DNA from: Ichthyophis bannanicus
Lineage: Eukaryota; Chordata; Amphibia; Gymnophiona; Ichthyophiidae
Assembly: GCA_033557465.1 (NCBI GenBank)
Contig: CM066031.1
Span: 1,442,246,163-1,442,310,162, forward strand
DNA: 64,000 nucleotides
Reading direction: 5' to 3'
A program made the translations under genes and the position numbers. The notes under the pieces were generated by a model, which had not been told where the DNA came from, made no database searches, and worked only from the letters and a program-made list of their open reading frames with translations. Numbering within the stretch: the first letter of the stretch is position 1; each line of letters starts with the position of its first letter. Positions 22,401-31,929 of the stretch are shown in pieces.

Positions 22401-22543
22401 CAACAAAATACGCCCTTTCCTTTCTGAACAAACTACTAAGATGCTTATCCACTCCTTAATCACCTCTCGTCTTGACTACTGCAACCTACTCCTTGCTGGT
22501 CTCCCTTTGAATCATCTCTCTCCCCTTAACTTTAGGCGCCAAC

Positions 22544-22559
22544 GTTCCACATGTGGAAC
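22544..22559. promoter_or_regulatory. piggyBac left subterminal palindrome
   Basis: GTTCCACATGTGGAAC is a perfect 16-bp palindrome preceded by CCAAC. It recurs near the other end and inside the 5' region, so it is a candidate transposase-binding site. Confidence 0.5.
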
Positions 22560-22880
22560 ATATTTTTGCAATGATATAGCTTTATCAATTTTCAAGCAAA
22601 TTAGATGAAACTTTGTCAATGAGTTTATAGACATTGACCCTCTTGAGCAATAAAAAATTTTTTTTCCAATTGGCGATATACCCCTTCTACAGTATGCCAA
22701 AGTAGACCAAAGTTGGCATTTTATGGTTTATGTAATATATCCCTCTACAATTTTGTTCTCACATGTCCATCTGTCTTATTAGGGTAAGATTCATACTCTG
22801 GAATGTTTTATGAGTGTGTTGGTCAGGTTTTATGCATGTCGGTAACCTATTCATGTTTTTGTGATTTCTTCTTTCCGTGT

Positions 22881-22896
22881 GTTCCACTTGTGGAAC
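22881..22896. promoter_or_regulatory. piggyBac internal palindromic site
   Basis: GTTCCACTTGTGGAAC followed by GTTGG is the left site in inverted orientation (CCAAC on the opposite strand), about 90 bp ahead of the transposase start. Confidence 0.45.
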
Positions 22897-22986
22897 GTTG
22901 GGACTTCCGGGTGTCATTTTTTTCATTTTACAATTTCTGCCATATTTTTTGCAGGATCGTTTTTCAACTAATTCTATATAGTTATA

Positions 22987-24752
22987 ATGCTTAAATACCG
23001 TTGCCTGACGCTTCAAGAAGCAGTAACACGCATTGCGGAAGATTCAGATGTAGAAGAAGCCGACATTTTGATTTTGCCACTCAATGATGAAATGGCTGCT
23101 TCAGACATTGAAGAAATTGATGAAGAAAATTTGGAGTCTATTGAGCCTGGCGAAGTGTGTGATGAATTAGATCTGGATATTCAAAAGGTTGCTAATGTGG
23201 AATCTGAGGGAAGTGATCAGCTGGTAGAAAGTGACAGTGACAGTGAGCTCTTATCTAATTATCAGTCAGCTCAACCAGCAAAAAAGCATAAGTGGATAAA
23301 ATCAACCCCAAAATGGATGAAGAGGGACAACTTTTTGACTCCAATGCCAGAAGCATCTCCTGAAAAATTAGCCGATCTTCGCACTGATTTGATTGATAAA
23401 TCTCCCTTTGACCTCTTTATGCAAATGTTTGGTGATGATTATGTTGATCATCTTGCCAGTATGACCAATATTTATGCTCAGCAGAAATTAGCAAATATTG
23501 ATAGAAATGGGGATGAGTTGATTCATTTTTTTGGCATTTTGCTCCTCAGTGGATACCACCAGTTGCCCAAAGAAAGTCACTATTGGTCGACCGCCGAGGA
23601 TTTGAGCAATAATATTGTCCCAAAGATAATGAGTCGCAAACGTTTCCGGGATTTGAAAACTTACTTCCACATTGTTGATAATCTCAATTTGCAACCTGGA
23701 AAAGTAGCAAAAATTGAGCCATTTTACGATCACCTCACAGCACAGTTTGTGAAAGTCGGTGGAGTGTTCAGTGAAAACTTGAGTATTGATGAATCAATGG
23801 TGCCATATTACGGGCACCACAGTTGCAAGATGTTTATTCGAGGTAAGCCAATTTGATTCGGTTACAAAGTGTGGATGTTGTGCTGCCCTGCTGGGTATCC
23901 ATTTTCGATGCAAATTTACACTGGTGCCAAGGAAAAAGATGGTCCTCAGTACAATGTTCCACTTGGCACTAGAGTTGTTCTTGATTTGATATCAGTTGTT
24001 GAAAATCCAAATCACAGCTTGTTTTTTGACAACTATTTCACTTCATATGATCTCATGATTGATCTGAAAGCAAAAGGCTTTCGTGCTGTTGGAACTGTTC
24101 ATGAAAACCGTACCAGCAAGTGCCCCTTGGTTTCTTCAAAGGAGCTTGCCAAAAAGCCTCGTGGCGAATATGATTACCGTGGTGATGGTAATGTGGTGTG
24201 TCCCCGTTGGAATGACAACAGTGTGGTTACAGTCATGTCAAATTGGATGCAGCCAAAACCTCTTCAAAATGCCAATCGATATTCTGTCAAACAAAAGCAA
24301 AAAATCATTATCAAGCAGCCAAAATTGGAGCTTATAACCAAAGTATGGGTGGTGTCGACTTGTTAGATCGTTTGCTAGGTAGCTACCGTCCTAAATTACG
24401 AAGCAAAAAATGGTGGTGGAATTTGTTTGCCAATGGTCTAAATATGGCCGTTGTTGCTGCCTGGCGTTTTCAATGTCATCTTTTGGGCAAACAAGCCCTG
24501 AGTCACTTGGATTTCCACCGCGAGGTTGCTTTGGTGGCTATGAAAGTTGGACTCGAGGGCTATCGTTCTCGAAAAGGTGGCCCAACAGCTTCGATTCCCT
24601 CTGCTATTACAGCTTCAGCTAACACCAGTCACTATTTGTCTTCTACAAGCCAAGGTCGTTGCATTGTCTGCTCGAAGAATACAAAATAATGGTGCCAGTT
24701 TTGTGGCAAGCGCCTGCACGAGAAGTGTTTTCCGGATTTTCACTCTCGCTGA
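22987..24752 (+). pseudogene. piggyBac transposase, three lesions
   Basis: About 588 codons from the ATG at 22987. An acidic N-terminal region (about residues 15-95) precedes the DDE core. The three catalytic aspartates are all visible: NLSIDESMVPYYG (Asp near residue 268), FFDNYFTSYDLM (near 348) and MGGVDLLDRLLGSY (near 458). A C-terminal cysteine-rich domain follows: RCIVCSKN ... WCQFCGKRLHEKCFPDFH. Lesions: a TGA at 23854-23856 where an Arg (RGKPI-x-FGYKVW) is expected, consistent with CGA to TGA decay; a frameshift near 24320 in an A-rich run just before the third Asp; and a TAA at 24687-24689 inside the Cys-rich end. The enzyme excises and inserts the element at TTAA. Confidence 0.92.
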
Positions 24753-24910
24753 AATTTTCCCTTCAAGCTTTATTCTGTACAGTCATCTCCGCTTGTGTCT
24801 AATTACTTTTAAAAATGGCTTAATTGAAGTATTTGTTTGTTTCCAGTTTACGATATTCAATAAAAAAAGCAATTAAAATTTTTGAAAAAATGACGCTTGG
24901 AGGGGCCAAC

Positions 24911-24926
24911 GTTCCACAAATGGAAC
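24911..24926. promoter_or_regulatory. piggyBac right subterminal site
   Basis: GTTCCACAAATGGAAC preceded by GGGGCCAAC matches the left subterminal site in direct orientation, about 130 bp inside the right end. Confidence 0.45.
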
Positions 24927-25097
24927 ATGGTTTTTCCTAGGAAGAACATATCCAAATTAGCTGAAAATTTATATATGACATATTCACATGTAGTGTACTA
25001 AAATACATAACAAGTATTAGAAGCAATTGCTTCTATGAGCGGCCTCTCAAAGGTTAATCTGTTCAGCACTCTGCTACGCAGCTAATCTTCCGCCAGC

Positions 25098-25418
25098 CTT
25101 GTCGTGCCCATATTACCACTCTTCTCAAGTCCACTTCATTGGCTCCCTATCTGTTTCCACATCCATTCACTCTGCAGCTCCTCACTACCTTTCTTCTATC
25201 TCTCCTTACACTTCCCCCCTCAGGAACTCCGCTCTTCTGGCAAATCGCTTCTATCTGTGCCCTTCTCTTCTATTGCTAACTCAAGACTTCGCTCCTTTCA
25301 CCTTGTTGCACATTATGCTTGGAAGAAACTACCTGTATCTGTACGCAGGGCACCTTCTTTGACCCTTTTCAAATCCAGGCTGAAAACTCACCTCTTCGCT
25401 GCTGCTTTTGGTTCTTGA
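25098..25418 (+). pseudogene. L2-a ORF2 C-terminus (after the piggyBac)
   Basis: Resumes the L2 protein with ISPYTSPLRNSALLANRFYL and then, in the adjacent frame, RLRSFHLVAHYAWKKLPVSV and APSLTLFKSRLKTHLF, the terminal motif of L2-type proteins. It is homologous to 81-269. One frame change lies near 25280. Confidence 0.78.
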
Positions 25419-25596
25419 CTCACCTGATCTTTGTTTCTTTACCACTCCCCCTTGTTTTATCCCTGTCTGCACCTTCTGTGTTGTCTGTCTTGGCTAGATT
25501 GTAAGCTCTGATGAGCAGGGACTGTCTCTTACATGTCTGTGCAGTGCTCCATATGACTTGTAGCGCTATACAAATGCTCAGTAGTAGTAGTAGTAG

Positions 25597-25792
25597 GAAG
25601 GACGGATGTTGTTGGGGACAGCAGAAGTGGGGCAGCTGAGCATTGGCTGACCTGGCAAAGAGGTCCAGACTTGGGGTTCTGCTGAGTCAGAATAGCCGCT
25701 GCGCCACCCTGAGGTCTAGATGCCATATGTGCTGCTGGTGGACCCTGCTCAGTCTGTCCACTAAGGCACTATCTTGGCCCAGGAGGTATACT
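25597..25792 (-). pseudogene. DIRS-C fragment between L2-a and PLE-1
   Basis: On the minus strand it continues the pol C-terminus (DSALVDRLSRVHQQHMASRP), aligning with the NTWAERLNRV region of DIRS-B. It ends at 25792 in CCAGGAGGTATACT, the first copy of the PLE-1 target-site duplication. Confidence 0.72.
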
Positions 25793-25850
25793 CAGAAACA
25801 CAAAGAGCAAGAGGTATGGTGGTCACATGCGCTTTATTAATAATGAAATA

Positions 25851-25885
25851 CCCAAACATGTTTCGGCAAAGCCTTCACCAGGGGG
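25851..25885 (-). ncRNA. Hammerhead ribozyme-like motif, PLE-1 left arm (core mutated)
   Basis: On the minus strand: CCCC, CTGGTGA, A, GGC-TTT-GCC, GAAAC, ATGTTTGGG. The usual core is CUGANGA. Here the invariant A after CUG is G, so cleavage is predicted to be lost. It is the inverted partner of the motif at 29154-29188, which is intact. Confidence 0.5.
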
Positions 25886-26069
25886 CTGAGAACTGCGAAC
25901 AACAAATAAATAAAATCATCAATATAGCCAAACGAATAAAATGCATACAAATAAAACCAACATTGGAAATATTGGAACATTAAAAATACAAATACATATG
26001 TTTAACAAAGTATAATAAACCATATATTAAATAAACATAAGTGAGAAATTTTTAATAACTAAAAAGATA

Positions 26070-26387
26070 AAAACATATGTAATTTTGTGTCCCTGCAAAT
26101 TAATCTATGTAGGAAAAACCACGCATTCCATCAAAACTCGCATTATAGAACATAAAAGCTGTCTCAGTAGACGTGTTCCTGATAAACGTTTAGTTTCTCA
26201 TTGGTTAAATAAGGATCATCAGATTTCAGATCTTAAGTTCTTTGTCATTAAGGTTGTACATCCACATTGGCGTGGTGGTGACATTGATAAGATACTTCTT
26301 AAGTTAGAACAGCGGTACATTTATGAGTTAAAATCTCTTGAACCTCAAGGGTTGAATCAAGAATTTAACTTGGCCATCTGTTTATAA
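26070..26387 (+). CDS. PLE-1 GIY-YIG endonuclease domain
   Basis: An intact frame of about 100 codons reads VILCPCKLIYVGKT, then IKTRIIEHKSCL, LVSHWLNKDHQISDLKF, GGDIDKILLKLEQRYIYEL and PQGLNQEFNL before a TAA. LIYVGKT corresponds to the GIY-YIG box with the preceding Cys-x-Cys typical of Penelope endonucleases. The Arg of KTRIIEH and the Glu of LEQRYIYEL fit the catalytic Arg and Glu. The domain nicks target DNA for priming. The RT that should precede it is missing, and the frame starts right at the end of the inverted arm. It is 70% or so similar by eye to the PLE-2 endonuclease at 33.8-34.1 kb. Confidence 0.85.
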   Translation, partial: KTYVILCPCKLIYVGKTTHSIKTRIIEHKSCLSRRVPDKRLVSHWLNKDHQISDLKFFVIKVVHPHWRGGDIDKILLKLEQRYIYELKSLEPQGLNQEFNLAICL

Positions 26388-28282
26388 ACAATTATTATTA
26401 TTTTTATTCTTGGATTCTATAATTTTTTCTTATGGATGTTTGCTTTTTTTCATGTTCATTTTACTAATATGAGTTTGCAGCACCCGATGGCTCTAGTATA
26501 TCGCACATTCTTCATTTGGATTAATCAATCAGGTTTTGTAGTATGAATTCATCATCCACTGTCAGTATCACATCTCATAGATTCATTTTGCATATACATA
26601 CCCCTTTTATATATGCTTTTATTTTGATTATCCACCCGTATCTATTATGGCTTTACATAAATTCTTTTCCTTTCATTTTAAGGTGTCATATGTTCTTATT
26701 TATTGTTTAATCGTGTGTTCTCAACGGTTATAATATAAATATACATATATTGTTTTTTACTGATGTTTTTTCATTGACGTCATGCCGTGTTACGTTGCAC
26801 GCGCCGTATGACGCTTTAAAATCAGGCGCTAGAGCGTGCCGCGTCCCTTGAGTTGTTTAAGCATTACAAGTTTGCAGATTCACAGGTAATTTTTATTCAA
26901 ATGGGTAGTTCCTTTGGCGTAAATCTGTTCTTGTATAAGTCTTAATTATTTCATCATTTACTATTCATTTTGGATTACCCGACAACCCCCTTTTTTCATA
27001 TACTTTTACAGATGCTTTCTGTTTCCAATGCCCTTTGTCAATGGCTGTATAACTACGGCGCCTATATAATTTTATTATTGATCAGTTGGTTCTGTATTTA
27101 TTCTTCACCGTTATCGGCGTCACCTTATCCATCGGCAATAGTGAATTTTAAATGCAACCATACATTATTATTTTTTCACACTGATTCACTAAGAGTACAT
27201 TTTTTGATTAAATTAAGCGTGTCACGTTCTTCGAGTTGCTTAAGCATTATAAGTTGGCATTTTATTTAAAAAGAGTTGTTTCTCTGGCTTAGATTTGTCC
27301 TATTTATTTTATCATTGACTATTCACTTTGTATTACCCCCTGTTTCCTCTTTTTATGTATTTTTATTTATTTCTACGGCTGTATTGCTGTCCAATGCTCT
27401 TTGTCAAGGCTAAATAACCAAGGCTTTCATATAATAATTTTATTAAGGATCAGTTAGCTCTGTTTTTAATACAATCTTTAATATAATCATCATTTACTGT
27501 TATCGGTGTTACCTTATTCATCGGCAATAGTGGATTTTACATATAGCCATATGCGCATATACACAATCTTTTACACTGATCTGCTAAGAGTACATTTTTT
27601 TTGACATAATCAATTGTCTCTTTTTATCCACGTTAAGAAATTTGAAGTATGTTATAACCTTATTTTTTAGCCATATGATAATCGAATGTATATCTTTATA
27701 ATGTATTACTTAGTAGTATTTGATTAGTTTTTTGATGCGTATACATATCTTTTAGGTATGTTTTTTATGCGTTCAATATGCTTTTTCATTTTTAAACGTA
27801 TTTAGTTTTTTTATGTATTGCCCTATTACAAATCTTGTTGTTTGTAAACATATATATAAAATTGTGATGTCTTTATTATTTATTACATCACTGTGCCTTG
27901 CAGAAATGAGTTCCTTCGCTTACTTATGTCAGTTGCATCATTTGTTCAATACAATTTTATGTGCTGTATGGTACATTCTCTATTACTTGTTGAGATTTTG
28001 TCTGTATTATGCTGTCCTGGTCATTTGCTCGTTGGTTTTGGGTTTCTCTTATTATTATTTCTTTTTTATGTTTAAATATATTTTTTTTTACGCTAATTAT
28101 TATGTTCATGATCTTTAGCTCAATTATTATAGGATTGATTCAGGTCTTCGAATCTGTTCTCCTCTGTGCGCGTCATCATATGATGTCTAGAAATGTAAGT
28201 ATTTTTATAATCATGGTTTTTCCTGGGATTACATTCTTTTCCCTTTCACATTCAATTAGTTCTTTGTCCTTCTTGTTTTTAT
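26388..28282 (+). other. PLE-1 noncoding region, AT-rich
   Basis: About 1.9 kb without a supported gene between the endonuclease stop and the right arm. Its main structure is a two-copy tandem repeat of about 380-400 bp described separately. Short hydrophobic frames in this T-rich stretch are compositional. Confidence 0.6.
26839..27600 (+). repeat. Two-copy tandem repeat inside PLE-1
   Basis: Unit 1 (from about 26839) and unit 2 (from about 27217) share, in the same order, GAGTTG-TTAAGCATTA-AAGTT, a TTATCATTGACTATTCA-type block, CCAATGC-CTTTGTCAA, TATCGG-GT-ACCTTAT-CATCGGCAATAGTG and CACTGAT-TGCTAAGAGTACATTTTTT. The offset grows from about 378 to about 398, so one unit has small indels. Confidence 0.75.
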
Positions 28283-28340
28283 CTTTTTAGTTATTAAAAA
28301 TTTCTCACTTATGTTTATTTAATATATGGTTTATTATACA

Positions 28341-29035
28341 AAAAAACTCTTAACATTCTGCAACTAGAACAAAACGTGGCGGGTAGAGTTATCATGAAAA
28401 AAGGCCTAACCGAACGCATCACTCCAGTACTAATCGAACTTCACTGGCTCCCCATCAAAGCCCGCATCCAATACAAGCTCTTAGTAACCACGTTCAAACT
28501 CGTTCACAACATAGCACCCTCATACCTAAACACCTTAATATCCGAGCAACCAATCACCAGAAACAGAAGAACAGTAAATAGCAACACCCTTCATGTCCCG
28601 AGCAGCATGAGAAATTGTAACGCAAATACCACCAACAAAGCGTTCTCATTTACTGCACCAACACTCTGGAACCAACTGCCCTATGAGCTAAGAGCGAACA
28701 AAGACTTGAAGGACTTCACGAAGAAGCTGAAGACTCACCTCTTTAGGACTCACTTCAACCTGACCTAGTCAGAGTATGGAATATACGTGTATATGGATAC
28801 ATGAAAAGCCTCCTCTCGTACGATCCAATGTAGATATGTAAAGTCTCCTCTTATACAATCAATGTAAAAAAAAAAAAAAATTGTAATTGTTTGTTGTGCC
28901 CTCCACCCCCCCTGAAATCAATGTATGTTCAAATTCCGGCCTGTACAGCCGCTCCATTATGTATAGAATACCGCTGCTGATCGCTGGTAGCAGCGGGATA
29001 TAAGTGTACACTAAATAAATAAATAAATAAATAAA
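28341..29035 (+). mobile_element. L2-type LINE 3' fragment inserted in the PLE-1 right arm
   Basis: Codons 28355-28768 form an intact C-terminus: ERITPVLIELHWLPIKARIQ, APSYLNTLI, FSFTAPTLWNQLPYELR and FTKKLKTHLFRTHFNL before a stop. A short 3' region follows with a perfect 8-bp hairpin (CCGCTGCT at 28971-28978, AGCAGCGG at 28989-28996) and an (AAATA)n tail. The PLE arm resumes at 29036, about 10 bp of arm sequence having been lost at the junction. It is a different subfamily from the TAG-tailed L2. Confidence 0.82.
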
Positions 29036-29153
29036 AATATGTATTTGTATTTTTAATGTTCCAATATTTCCAATGTTGGTTTTATTTGTATGCATTTTAT
29101 TCGTTTGGCTATATTGATGTTTTTATTTATTTGTTGTTGTTCGCAGTTCTCAG

Positions 29154-29188
29154 CCCCCTGATGAAGGCGTTGCCGAAACGCGTTGGGG
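29154..29188 (+). ncRNA. Hammerhead ribozyme-like motif, PLE-1 right arm
   Basis: In order: CCCC (29154-29157), the core CTGATGA (29158-29164), one A, stem II GGC-GTT-GCC, GAAA, a two-pair stem III (AC..GT), then T and GGGG (29185-29188) that pairs with the leading CCCC. The predicted cleavage site follows 29184. The minimal stem III is the form reported for ribozymes in Penelope-like elements. Structure fits by eye; activity is not shown. Confidence 0.62.
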
Positions 29189-29298
29189 TATTTCATTATT
29201 AATAAAGCGCAGGTGACCACCATACCTCTTGCTCTTTGTGTTTCTGAGGTTCCTGCAAGTAGGTGCTCTTTTCTTTTTGGTTTGCCAGGAGGTATACT

Positions 29299-29849
29299 GC
29301 CCTGAGGAGCATTCCCTGACCAATCGCAAACAAGTAGAGGGCTACTGCCTCCTGGCAGAGGCAATGAGACCCTGTGCCCTCCTGCCTGTTCAGATAGAAC
29401 ATCGCGGCTTGGTTGTCCATTTGGACTAGCACAGACTGGTTCCGCAGGCAGTGGTGGAAGGCCTCGATCACCAGAAAAATGGTTTGAGCTCCAGTAGATT
29501 TATCTGCTGCTGGCTCTCCGCTAGGGACCAGTTGCCCTGTGTAAGCAGTTACTTGCAGGGGGCATCCCTGCCCAAAAGGGATGCGTCTGTTGTGAGGACC
29601 CTCTGGGGATTTGGGGGCTGGAAAGGTATGCCCTTCTGTAGGTGCTATGCGCCCTACCACCAGTCGAGTGACTCTGCTAGTTGATAGGACACAGACTCTG
29701 CCCCGGAGCCTGCTCATGGCTTGTGTCCACTGAATGGAGGCACCACTGAGCTGCCCACATGTGGAGACGGGCATTGGAGACGACATGGACTGTGGGTGCC
29801 ATGTGGCCTAGTAGGCGGAGCCTGAACCTCGTCAACACTGTGTGATGGC
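29299..29849 (-). pseudogene. DIRS-C fragment: RT end and RNase H
   Basis: On the minus strand: RLRLLGHMAPTVHVVSNARL (matching LLGHMASTVHVVPYARL of DIRS-B), then in another frame FGQGCPLQVTAYTGQLV and the RNase H core SVLVQMDNQAAMFYLNRQEG with the Asp-Asn pair. It ends GMLLRAVYLL, where PLE-1 begins. The RNase H frame is open for about 150 codons. Boundaries are set by the two PLE target-site duplications. Confidence 0.8.
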
Positions 29850-29917
29850 ACTGCACCATGGTGGGAAGGAAACACACGGAGCAAGAGTATGGATGACACA
29901 AGCGCTTTTATTGGGAT

Positions 29918-29955
29918 CCCCAACGCGTTTCAGCAAGGTTGCCTTCCTCAGGGGG
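29918..29955 (-). ncRNA. Hammerhead ribozyme-like motif, PLE-2 left arm
   Basis: Minus-strand complement of the right-arm motif: CCCC, CTGAGGA, A, GGC-AACCTT-GCT, GAAAC, GCGTT, GGGG. The last base of stem II forms a G-U pair. Core positions are kept, since the position after CUGA is free. Confidence 0.55.
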
Positions 29956-30667
29956 TTTGTAATCTTACAAATATAAAATGAACACACATATATTAAAAAC
30001 GATAAATATACAAAATATCATAAAAATAATGATAAAATTAGTGATGAATACATGATGGTAGAAATTGCTAATAATACTAAAGCTAACCGGGCATGGTATA
30101 TAAGGAGATGACAATAAAAACATTGATAAAGATATAACCATAGTTAAAATGTTCCAAAGCGCATAAATAACTAAATAAAACTATAAAACCATAGTGATAA
30201 AATAATCATGAAAGAATGTATAAAATAATAAATAATTATGAACATATGTACAGAATAATTAATAACCAATCTTAACAGCATCATCGTGTTGTTTCTAGTA
30301 AACAAATATAAGTCTATTACTGTTAAAACGTATTAATAAAAACATAAATAATATATATAAAACAATAAATACTGTACAAAGCCATACAAAAAAACATTGT
30401 AAAACACTGCAGGGCAGAAGCAGACATTAAAACCAATAATTGAAGAGCATAGTTATAACAAAGGAACTGATAGGGTCTAGGCCATATAAGAACATCGGAG
30501 AAAAGGATGTAAAATAAGACAAAGAATTTGATCGTACTCACTCAGCGCGCACATAAAAGGCAAGAACTCCAGGTGATGAAAATGATGAGGACAGACGGCT
30601 AAAGCCTGCAGCTACCAGTATCCAAATAAAAACCATCAAATTAAAAAACAAAGAAGGATCAAACTTC

Positions 30668-30887
30668 AGAATGTACTCCAGTGTAAATAAGATGTAGATA
30701 TGTTCTGCCTGAAATCAGGTACCAGTGTGATACAATGTATAGAGTTAAGAATTGTACATAGTTTCCCCCAGTTACTTCCAAGTTGATCTCCCTGTTTATT
30801 GTAAATACAACTCAAAGTTCCTTGTGTTGTATAGTTGATGTTAAATGTAAACCGCTCTGATCTAAAATAGAGCGGTATAGAAGAACT

Positions 30888-30917
<30 letters not shown>
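30668..30917 (+). repeat. AAATA-tailed LINE 3' end inserted in the PLE-2 left arm
   Basis: Absent from the right arm, where CAAACTTCA runs directly into TATGGACTTAT. It contains the hairpin ACCGCTC (30851-30857) and GAGCGGT (30870-30876) and ends in seven or so AAATA units. It is therefore younger than PLE-2. Confidence 0.82.
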
Positions 30918-30919
<2 letters not shown>

Positions 30920-31109
30920 TGGACTTATATGATGTAATGATAAAACTAACTAAACAGATTAGTTTATGGTATGAAATATAAGATCTCCTGTTATGATGTT
31001 AAAAAACGGAATTAAATAAATTGTGTTGTAGGGTATAGGAAAATTTAAAAGCCTTAAGAGAGGGGGGAAAATAGGAAACTAAAAAGCTACTGTTTGGCTA
31101 TGCTAACGA

Positions 31110-31928
31110 GTGACACAACGCTATATCAGAGAAGAGCTTCACGCCGCATCCTTGCTAGAATATTGTCGTAAGAAAATTATCCCTAGAGGACTCCGAGTTC
31201 AAAAAGCTCCGGGCATGTTTAGAGATGACAAAAAGTTTATGACAGATTGGATTAAGATCCTTAATAAATGTTCCTTAGATTTAATGATTTTAATCATCAA
31301 TACATCTAAACGCAGGGCAGAAGTTTTAAAACCCTTAATTGATTCTTCTGTAGACAAATTAAAAAAAGAGGATTCACAATTTGAGTCCGAAAAGAAGAAG
31401 TTTGACAAAAACACCATGGAATACAGAAAAGAAATTAAAGATATAAAAATCAATAAGTTTAAACGCGATGAGGAAGACTATAAATTAAATACAGTATATT
31501 ATTGGACCCATGACGGTACTGATTTTAAGAACAGACAGAGGAATACATCCTATAGAAGGCCCCCCCTCTCCCCAAGGTCTCAGCCTAGAAATCGGTCCAG
31601 AAATCAAGATAGGTCTAGAGAAAGGTCCCCCTCCAATTCACCTGAACGAGAGAGAAGCCATAAGAGGAGCAGGCGTCATTCAGGTGACGTCACCATTGAT
31701 CCCTCAGGCTCACTTTTTTCAGAAGCCCCTCAGCCTGCTAGAAGACAGCCCCCCAGCCCTCGTCGGGGTTTTCAGATAGACAACTTATGGAAGGGAGGAG
31801 GACGGGACCAATTTCACCAACAATACAAAACAAGGGCCGAACACAGAGATCAACAGTTTTACCCACAACGAGGGAGGGGGAGAGGACGCGGGTTAATGAA
31901 CAAAAGACGCCTGGACTGGGACCTGTAA
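31110..31928 (+). CDS. PLE-2 ORF1: basic Arg/Ser- and Arg/Gly-rich protein upstream of RT
   Basis: Open for 272 codons, but the frame opens just after a TAA at 31104-31106 with no ATG, exactly at the end of the inverted arm; the first ATG is at 31216. The N-terminal third is folded-looking (KIIPRGLRVQKAPGMF, DWIKILNKCSLDLMILIINT). A charged helical, coiled-coil-like segment follows (residues about 85-130). Next is an RS-rich segment (RSRNQDRSRERSPSN, residues about 160-190), and the end is RGRGRGRG. The RT frame follows with almost no gap, so ORF1 may have been fused to it or expressed as a separate RNA-binding protein. Both are inference. Confidence 0.7.
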   Translation: MTQRYIREELHAASLLEYCRKKIIPRGLRVQKAPGMFRDDKKFMTDWIKILNKCSLDLMILIINTSKRRAEVLKPLIDSSVDKLKKEDSQFESEKKKFDKNTMEYRKEIKDIKINKFKRDEEDYKLNTVYYWTHDGTDFKNRQRNTSYRRPPLSPRSQPRNRSRNQDRSRERSPSNSPERERSHKRSRRHSGDVTIDPSGSLFSEAPQPARRQPPSPRRGFQIDNLWKGGGRDQFHQQYKTRAEHRDQQFYPQRGRGRGRGLMNKRRLDWDL

Positions 31929-31929
31929 G

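Larger units (their letters stand above)
22530..25053 (+). mobile_element. piggyBac DNA transposon inserted in L2-a
   Basis: The element is bounded by TTAA on each side (22526-22529 and 25054-25057), the canonical piggyBac target. Removing it joins L2 sequence seamlessly: CTCTCCCCTTAA runs into TCTGTTCAGCACTCTGC, as in the uninterrupted L2-b at 43.6 kb. Ends read CTTTAGGCGCC and, on the other strand, CCTTTGAGAGGCC, so terminal inverted repeats are short and imperfect. Subterminal palindromic sites occur at 22544, 22881 and 24911. It holds one transposase gene with only a few lesions. Confidence 0.92.
20698..25596 (+). mobile_element. L2-a: L2-type LINE, 5'-truncated, split by a piggyBac
   Basis: RT coding sequence runs 21106-22400 and resumes at 25098-25418 for the C-terminus. 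The two halves are separated by the piggyBac at 22530-25053. The tail (TGTAGCGCTATACAAATGCT followed by TAG repeats to 25596) is nearly identical to the one at 330-364. DIRS-C sequence flanks both sides, so L2-a inserted into DIRS-C and was later hit by the piggyBac. Confidence 0.88.
25793..29284 (+). mobile_element. PLE-1: Penelope-like element with inverted arms, 5'-truncated coding part
   Basis: It is flanked by a perfect 14-bp duplication CCAGGAGGTATACT (25779-25792 and 29285-29298), which also splits DIRS-C. The left arm, 25793 to about 26075, is complementary to the right arm, 28283-28340 plus 29036-29248. The right arm is itself interrupted by a LINE fragment. A further 36 bp (29249-29284) lies outside the right arm, as known for PLE terminal extensions. 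Coding capacity is limited to the GIY-YIG endonuclease end, which begins directly after the left arm. Each arm carries a hammerhead-like motif. Confidence 0.88.

Noticed and set aside
22759..23016. Minus-strand frame opposite the start of the piggyBac transposase
   Set aside because: It lies across the piggyBac 5' region and transposase start, has no family resemblance, and the plus strand explains the sequence.
27813..28290. Hydrophobic frames in the T-rich end of PLE-1, resembling membrane proteins
   Set aside because: High T content yields Leu/Phe/Ile/Tyr-rich translations in several frames; there is no start context or family match.
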